64,000 nucleotides of DNA, taken from positions 43,788,510 through 43,852,509 of the forward strand of contig OZ020489.1 of the NCBI GenBank assembly GCA_963971405.1. The letters are read 5' to 3'. The notes beneath the pieces were generated by a model that saw nothing but the letters and a program-made list of their open reading frames with translations, was not told the DNA's origin and searched no databases. A program made the translations under genes and the position numbers. This DNA comes from Psococerastis gibbosa (lineage: Eukaryota > Arthropoda > Insecta > Psocodea > Psocidae). Positions 58,310 to 64,000 of this stretch are shown here, piece after piece. Every line of letters starts with the position of its first letter. The stretch's first letter is position 1.

Positions 58310-59676
58310 GAATGTTGGTCTTAAAAATGCGTTCTCAGTTATATAAGACGCCATCCTCTTTTCTTAGAATTCTCAACTGTTCACACAAATTTGATATAGA
58401 GATGCAACTACACACAATATTTTATAGAGAAAGAATTTTACACAACGAAGCAGTTAGGAAGCAGAGAAGTCAATGGAGTTGGCGCCAAAACCAACTCCGA
58501 GCGCAACCGGATATGACGTCATGATTTGTGTAATGTTTGTGCACCTGTGTGACTTTTGCATTTTTGTTTCAGGCTGAGCGGGAGGTTCTATTTATGGAAT
58601 ATGGAAAGATTGCATTTCCAATACTCTCGGGGAACTAACATCAGCTTCGCTTGCAGAGAAATCTGCGTAATTGCGTTGTTTGGTAGGAATCAATTTGAAG
58701 TGCGCTTAAAATATATACTATTTAGCCTAGGCCTCGCCTAGTAGTTTTTCCCTATTTGAAGAAGTCCTTGTAAGTGAAATAAGGTAGTCTACTTGATTAT
58801 ATTACTAATAATTAATATACTTCTGATTGTGGTGTTTTACGAAAGAGACTGGCACCTCGTAGGTATCTGACACTACGATTTTTTTCTTTATTTAGGTTTA
58901 GGCGTTAGTAATTTTCTTCAATCGTGGTATTTTGGTAGGGATTTTTTAAGTGTCAAAAATGTTACCTATTAAAAGAGGGTCAAAGTGCATTTAGGCGTGT
59001 TGTTCTTTAGACACCCATTCCAGCTGATTTATTTTGACTTGAAGCCTCTAAGGTCCCATCAGCCTTAGGCCTCCGTAGGCTATATACAGTAGCTATATTA
59101 TCTGTTCCTACAATAGCTTAACGTAAACCAGCACATAATAGGCTACATTATTATTGATACACAATTTCAATTCAGTAGTATCGGTGATTCATTTAACTTG
59201 AACTTGCCAGGAAATCTGACTTCTATAAGAAAAAAAAGTCGTTAATTATTTTCAAGTGCGTACTATTAGTATTATATATTATATATCAGCAGTCTAGTAG
59301 TCCCCCAGTTAATATGCTAGAAATTAATTCGAACTCACTTAAATTTTGCGAACAGATTCCAGCTACTTGCGCCTAAAATTGGTTGTTTTCATACGGGATT
59401 TGTCTACTTAAAATCCAGAAAAATTATTAAATTTTCTTAAACTATTCCTAAAAGTAATTTCCACTTAAATCTGATTGTGTTGAAAAGTTTTTCCCGCCTA
59501 ATGTTGGCAAACTTGCTTTAGGCGCTGCCGACCTCCATTTTACTTTTGAAAACGTAAACATCTAAACAATTTGGTGACTAATAACAATTAATTTCAGACA
59601 AAATGTACTTATTATGGTGGTAAAATAGCATTTAACCCTCTTTCAATAAATTGCTTTGTCCTGATAAAAATTAGCA
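58310..59676 (+). promoter_or_regulatory. Intergenic region and putative promoter of the small coiled-coil gene
   Basis: No convincing coding sequence. It contains a perfect TGACGTCA palindrome (58514-58521, CRE/ATF type) and an AT-rich stretch before the next ATG. A possible acceptor (ttgtttcag, 58573) and another (atttcag, about 59597) hint at leader exons. The element GGCGCTGCCGACCTCCATTTTA lies near 59521, a plausible core promoter of the next gene. Confidence 0.35.
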
Positions 59677-59725
59677 ATGGATTTTATTAGTCGATTACAG
59701 AGGAATATCAATAATTTTGTAGCAG
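59677..59725 (+). CDS. Small coiled-coil gene, exon 1
   Basis: 49 nt from ATG to donor gtaagt. It is too short to show up as an open frame on its own, and is supported by the matching phase and coil register of exon 2. Confidence 0.65.
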
Positions 59726-62700
59726 GTAAGTGAGTCGAACCGCGGTTTTAGTCATTGTAAGTCCAGAAGCGTCAGTCTAACTTTTGCTAGCTGTTTCTTA
59801 AACAGTAATAACATATTAGAATGCTTGGTTGGCAACGCTGCCCATATTTGTTTGTGCTTCAAGTTGGGCTAAAAGCCATAACTAAAAATAATTTGAGTAG
59901 CATGGACCAGTGTGAAGTCCCTCAGGAACTAACGAATTTAGGCTGCAGGCCACTAAACCGCATGATGAATTGTGAGACTGACTAGGTCGGCGACGGTGAA
60001 ATATACCAGCGGGCTAACTAAGCCGTTTGGTATTAGCCAATTCCTGGGGTTAAGAATGGTTAACACTAATTTTGGATTGCACTTTCCATTATAATATAAT
60101 CTTGTTTACATTTTTAATGCCAGGTTAGGATTAAAAATAATCGTCATAGTAGGACCGCTGCAGACTGACTTCGATTGTGCCTGGGGGCTTAGGATTCAAT
60201 AAGTGAGTTAACATGAGATAAGCTAATTAAGAGCAAATCGGAGTTCTGCCACCACGAGACGAGTTTTCTTGTTTTTCACAGAAAATATCGATGATAGATT
60301 AGATTGGCACGGAAACTGTCAGTATCCAAATTAGTAGTTTTCCGTGCAGTGTTTAAATGGAATAGAAGTAAGATGACGTTCTATGTAAGATAGTAACTTA
60401 CCTGTAGTATAAGCCTGCCATACCTCCCGGTTTACCCGGGAGGCTCCTGTTATTCTGCCCAATCTCCCGGCTCCCGGGTGAATGTTGTCGGGAGGCCGTA
60501 ATCTCCCGGTTTTGGAAAATCTCCCTGTTTTTCCAAGACATGAAATTGAGTGATGTAATTTTCCGAAATAGTATAAATTTTAATCGAATTGTGTGCAATT
60601 GTACATTCATCGCCTGTAAATTCTAATCTCCGCAAAACCCCACTATTTCAGGCCTGTTTTTCAAAATTTTTCAAATGGGGGAGACCCCCGGGCCCCCTTG
60701 TTTTCAACTACCTACTTAATTCCAGAGGCGGACGCAGCGACCGGCCTGCGGGCAATTGCAGCCCCCCCCCCCCTTTAGAAGGCAGTTATATTCTTTGCCT
60801 CTAAAATCCAAGTGTTACCTGCACTCAAAATGCGTAAAACCCCGCTATTTTAGCCCTATTTTTCAAAAAATTTCTCCCGGGCCCCCCTCATGCACAATTT
60901 TATTAATTCCCTGTAATATAGAAACCTTATTGCTCTGAAAATGAGTAAAACCCCAATATTTCAGCCCTACTTTTCAAATATTTTCTCCGAACCCTCTGGC
61001 TCATGCGCAAAGGACACTAAGTTCATTAATGTAAAAGCAGCGTTCGTCCATGAGAACAGCTTTTTATTTTATACACCACCCCTTCGAAAACCTATCGTTA
61101 CGCTACTGACAAGTGATAAGATGAGGTCTGGTACCGCCTCTGCTTAATTCATCGCATGTAAAACCAGAACATTACTGCTATCATAATGAGTAAAACCCCA
61201 CTACATCAAACCAATTTTTCAAAAAATTTTAACCGGGGGAGACCCCCGGGCCCCCCTATGAGCAATTTTATTTTCCGCCTTTAAAATCTAAATGTTACTG
61301 CTATCAGTATACGTAAAGCCCCATCATTTTAAGCCAAGTTTTATATATTTTTCTACGAGGGGAGACCCCCTGGCCCCCTTGTTTACCACTACTAACTTAG
61401 TATTTTTTATCGCCTGTAAAATCTGAACGTTACTGCTAACTAAATGCGTAAAACCACAGTAATTTAAGCCAATTTTTCAAAAACTTTTCTACCGGGGGAG
61501 ACCCTCGGGCCCCCCTTGTGTGCAATGGTATTTTTCGCCTGCAAAATCTAATAAATGTTACTGCTATCAATCTGCATAAAACCCCACTATTTGAGGCTTT
61601 TTTCAAAAAATTTCAACCGGGGGTGACCCCCGGCCCCCTTTGTTTCCAACTACCTACTTAATTCATTGCATGTAAAATCTAAACGTTACTGCTATCAAAA
61701 TGCGTAAAACCACATTATTTTAAGCCAACTTCTCAAAAAAATTCTATCCAATTGCAATTGTATTCTTTGCCTGTCAAGTCTAAATGTCTAAAAGCTGCGT
61801 ACGTCCTTGAGAACGGGTTACCCCGTGGAGGCCCTCTATATTTTTTATGCTAATTTATTGCACTTGGTCCTAGATGTTGGAAAAAAATAAGAAAAATAGG
61901 TATAGTGTATACTGTATAAGCCAAACTGAAACCTCCCGGTTTTTTGAAAAATAAATCTGGCAGGCCTACTGTAGTATGTCTCTACCCGCCATTGAGAGGC
62001 GCCTTCATACTTAATTCACACAGAGTTTATATAACTTAATATATTTATTTCATTTTTAACTTCAAGGTACGCTATAATGTAGGTTCTTGATGTAAATAAT
62101 AAATAGCCGTAAATAATTGTCTTCAATTGCCTAAGTAAAAAGGACCAAAAATTCGGTTAGAGTAGATCAATGAATTTTGATAAGCCTGATGGCACACCCT
62201 TGAATCACTCAGAAGCATGAACATTGCTAGAGCGGTGTGCCGAGGTAAGTGTCAAGTGTCTCAAGTTTCCCTATCCCACAGCACTAAATGCTTCGATGTG
62301 ACGATTGTATAGTTTAGAACGGGCAGACCATTATAATACAACTCAGTAATAAAGTACAAAGTTTCAATGTATTGGGTCATGAATACACTATTGTATTGTA
62401 TTAAATTATCAATAATTTCTTAAAAGAATACTTTTTTTATATTCAAAACCAACCTTTTCGGTTTTATTTCCCATTTTTATTATTATTATTTTTTTTTTTA
62501 ATATTAAAAAGGTTTAAATCGCGTACAAACAATTCAATGAATGTATCCGATTAACCTCTTCAATTTACACCGAAGACATGCCTGAAGTTTAAAAGCATCG
62601 ACAGAAAGGTTCCACAGAAAAATTATTTTTTTGTAATTTTTCATGAAAATTAATTTTTATATTTACCCATTTTGTAACAAAATGTAAGGGAGCATTTCTA

Positions 62701-63403
62701 CTAATTTATTGGATATTTTTGATGGCTCTACGATCGACAGTTCCTGTGAAAACCGATTTTGTACAACAAAAAACGCCTAAAGGGGGTACTTCAATTTGCT
62801 CTTAACTCTAAGATATTTGAATAACAGTAGACGTCCTGAACCCTTTATATTCCTTACCCGTTACCAATGAGCGAATAATAATTTATTTTATTTGAAGGAC
62901 CTAGGCCTGCAGATGGTGGCCCATTGGTCCCTTGTCCAATGTCAACGACCCCATGGATTTCGAACATTATTTACATCGTTTCCGTATGAATTTTTGGCCA
63001 TTGGCAAACTGGTATACGTCCTCGATGTCAACCTACACCGGCTACAAATACGAGTCTTGTGTAGACTTACCTATTCACTCAAATTTTTTACTTGGCTTGT
63101 GTAGCCTCACTAGCACGGCCATATTGATAGACTTATTTTGTCTTTGTTGCAGAAACCCTAGAAGACAGTAAGAAAATCTCGGAGGAATTGGAGAAACTGA
63201 AGTCAGAAAATGCTCGACTGTTGTCAGTCATTCAAATTTTATGTGAGGAAAAAGAATGTCTGTTGAGGAAACTACGGTCCACGTCGTGTACCAACTGTGA
63301 TAGTTTTAAACAGAAAGCCATAGACATGCAAGACAAACTGAATTTAGTATACAAAGCTCTCTGTAAGTACCGTATTCCGACAGATTTACAATTAAATAAA
63401 TAG
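59677..63403 (+). CDS. Small two-exon coiled-coil protein, 99 residues, unrecognised
   Basis: Exon 1 (59677-59725) encodes MDFISRLQRNINNFVA and ends in a strong phase-1 donor (GCAG|gtaagt). Exon 2 (63153-63403) begins after ttgttgcag in the same phase and completes the split Glu codon. The joined protein has an amphipathic start, a heptad-like coiled coil (SKKISEELEKLKSENARLL), cysteines including TSCTNCDSF, and a final helix ending PTDLQLNK. There is no signal peptide or membrane segment. I do not recognise the family; the size and coiled coil would suit a subunit of a larger complex, which is speculation. The intron carries a 1.56-kb hAT-like element. Further exons inside the intron cannot be excluded, but phase does not require them. 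Confidence 0.72.
60410..61968. mobile_element. Non-autonomous hAT-like element containing a minisatellite
   Basis: An 8-bp direct repeat CTGTAGTA (60402-60409 and 61969-61976) flanks short inverted ends TAAGCCTGCCA / TAGGCCTGCCA. Inside are inverted CTCCCGG motifs on the left and about eight copies of a 120-135-bp unit (aaaacccca..tatttxaagcc, tttcaaaaaatt, gggggagacccccgggcccc). No transposase frame is seen. Confidence 0.8.
62690..62815. repeat. Dispersed repeat B copy in the small-gene intron
   Basis: Same blocks as the copies at 4.45 and 53.7 kb, ending ggtacttcaatttgctctta. Confidence 0.5.
63153..63403 (+). CDS. Small coiled-coil gene, exon 2
   Basis: Acceptor tttgttgcag, then the frame ETLEDSKKISEELEKLKSEN through to TAG at 63401-63403. 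An AATAAA (63395-63400) overlaps the last codons. Confidence 0.8.
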
Positions 63404-63491
63404 GACAAGTCATTGGTGAGTCATTTTATTATCGAACCAATTTAGCGAAGTCCTCTCTTGACCCGGGATCGCCTGCAATACTTGCCCCCAT

Positions 63492-63497
63492 AATAAA
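63492..63497 (+). terminator. Candidate poly(A) signal for the small coiled-coil gene
   Basis: AATAAA about 90 nt after the stop. A second AATAAA overlaps the end of the coding region and is the less likely site. Confidence 0.4.
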
Positions 63498-64000
63498 AAT
63501 CAATAATATCATTATGGACTAGACTCAGGCCTCAGTGGTAGCTCGAGGCTAGAGATGGCCATCCGTAGCTCAGTCAATCAAAGATTCCTCAATTGTGACC
63601 GAGCGTATGCAAGTAGTTCTCGCCATAAGCCAAATACAGTCAGAATCAAGCTATAAGAATGCCTCCCAACTCAGGCATGTCATCGATTCTGTTGTTCCTG
63701 TCTGTTGAACTGTTAATTTGTTATTCATTTTCTGGTAATTATTTTCTTTTTTATCCCTTTAACCCTAGAACTTAGTCACATTTTATTTGACGCTTCGCTC
63801 TGCGTTTTACCACTACCGGCTATATTTAGTTTATGGTTAGGCACGATCTATTTTAATATCGTTGAGCAGACGTAACCAGGTGCGGGTGAGAGTCAAGTCA
63901 TAGTATTTACTTGTATTTTTTGTTATATTGAAATTTTATTTAGATCCAATATTAGGAGCAAGTGGCACTGAGCAATTAATGACGCAACAAAGGCTACTAC
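63498..64000. other. Sequence after the last gene, nothing clear
   Basis: No coding exon seen. A short tRNA-like stretch (ccgtagctcagtcaatcaaag, about 63563) is probably a SINE remnant. Near 63836 a fragment resembles the repeat seen at 43.16 and 49.87 kb in inverse orientation. Confidence 0.4.

Overview
The window is AT-rich animal DNA, most likely from an arthropod and probably a non-dipteran insect. The evidence is multi-exon genes with GT-AG introns, arthropod-type TCAGT initiators ahead of one gene, and a dense load of mariner/Tc1, hAT-like, Penelope-like, jockey/CR1-like and RTE-like elements plus tRNA-headed SINEs. The species cannot be named from the sequence. All three genes are on the + strand. 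Most other long reading frames are transposon debris or shadows.

Layout. (1) 640-14047: the 3' half of a formin of the FMNL/Frl class, nine exons from the proline-rich FH1 through FH2 to the C-terminal DAD-like tail. The N-terminal exons lie left of the window. Its introns hold SINEs, LINE tails, a mariner fragment and a 2.7-kb mariner-derived giant inverted repeat (10572-13289). (2) 14048-21080: intergenic or formin 3'UTR sequence with a foldback element and hairpin MITEs. (3) 21.1-58.3 kb: one long gene that I assemble as Cdk12, the cyclin K-dependent RNA polymerase II CTD kinase. It has a 5'UTR exon and 23 coding exons; every splice phase agrees and the total is 2341 codons. Order: KPLVEY box, RS-rich region, kinase domain, DCHEL helix, then an unusually long acidic/basic C-terminal extension, mostly in one 3.25-kb last exon. 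(4) 59677-63403: a two-exon, 99-residue coiled-coil protein that I do not recognise, with a 1.56-kb hAT-like element containing a minisatellite in its intron.

The genes are not a functional cluster: the formin acts on actin, Cdk12 on transcription elongation, and the third is unknown. The most unusual points are the Cdk12 C-terminal extension with repeated DLRI motifs and a cluster of SUMO-type sites; decayed copies of two Cdk12 exons inside the introns that follow them; inverted repeats around three formin exons that could favour circular RNA; the mariner-built giant palindrome; a family of hairpin MITEs sharing one internal box; and a Penelope-like fragment whose inverted ends carry a hammerhead-like motif. 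All exon joins are by eye from splice signals, phase and family resemblance; no search or alignment was run.
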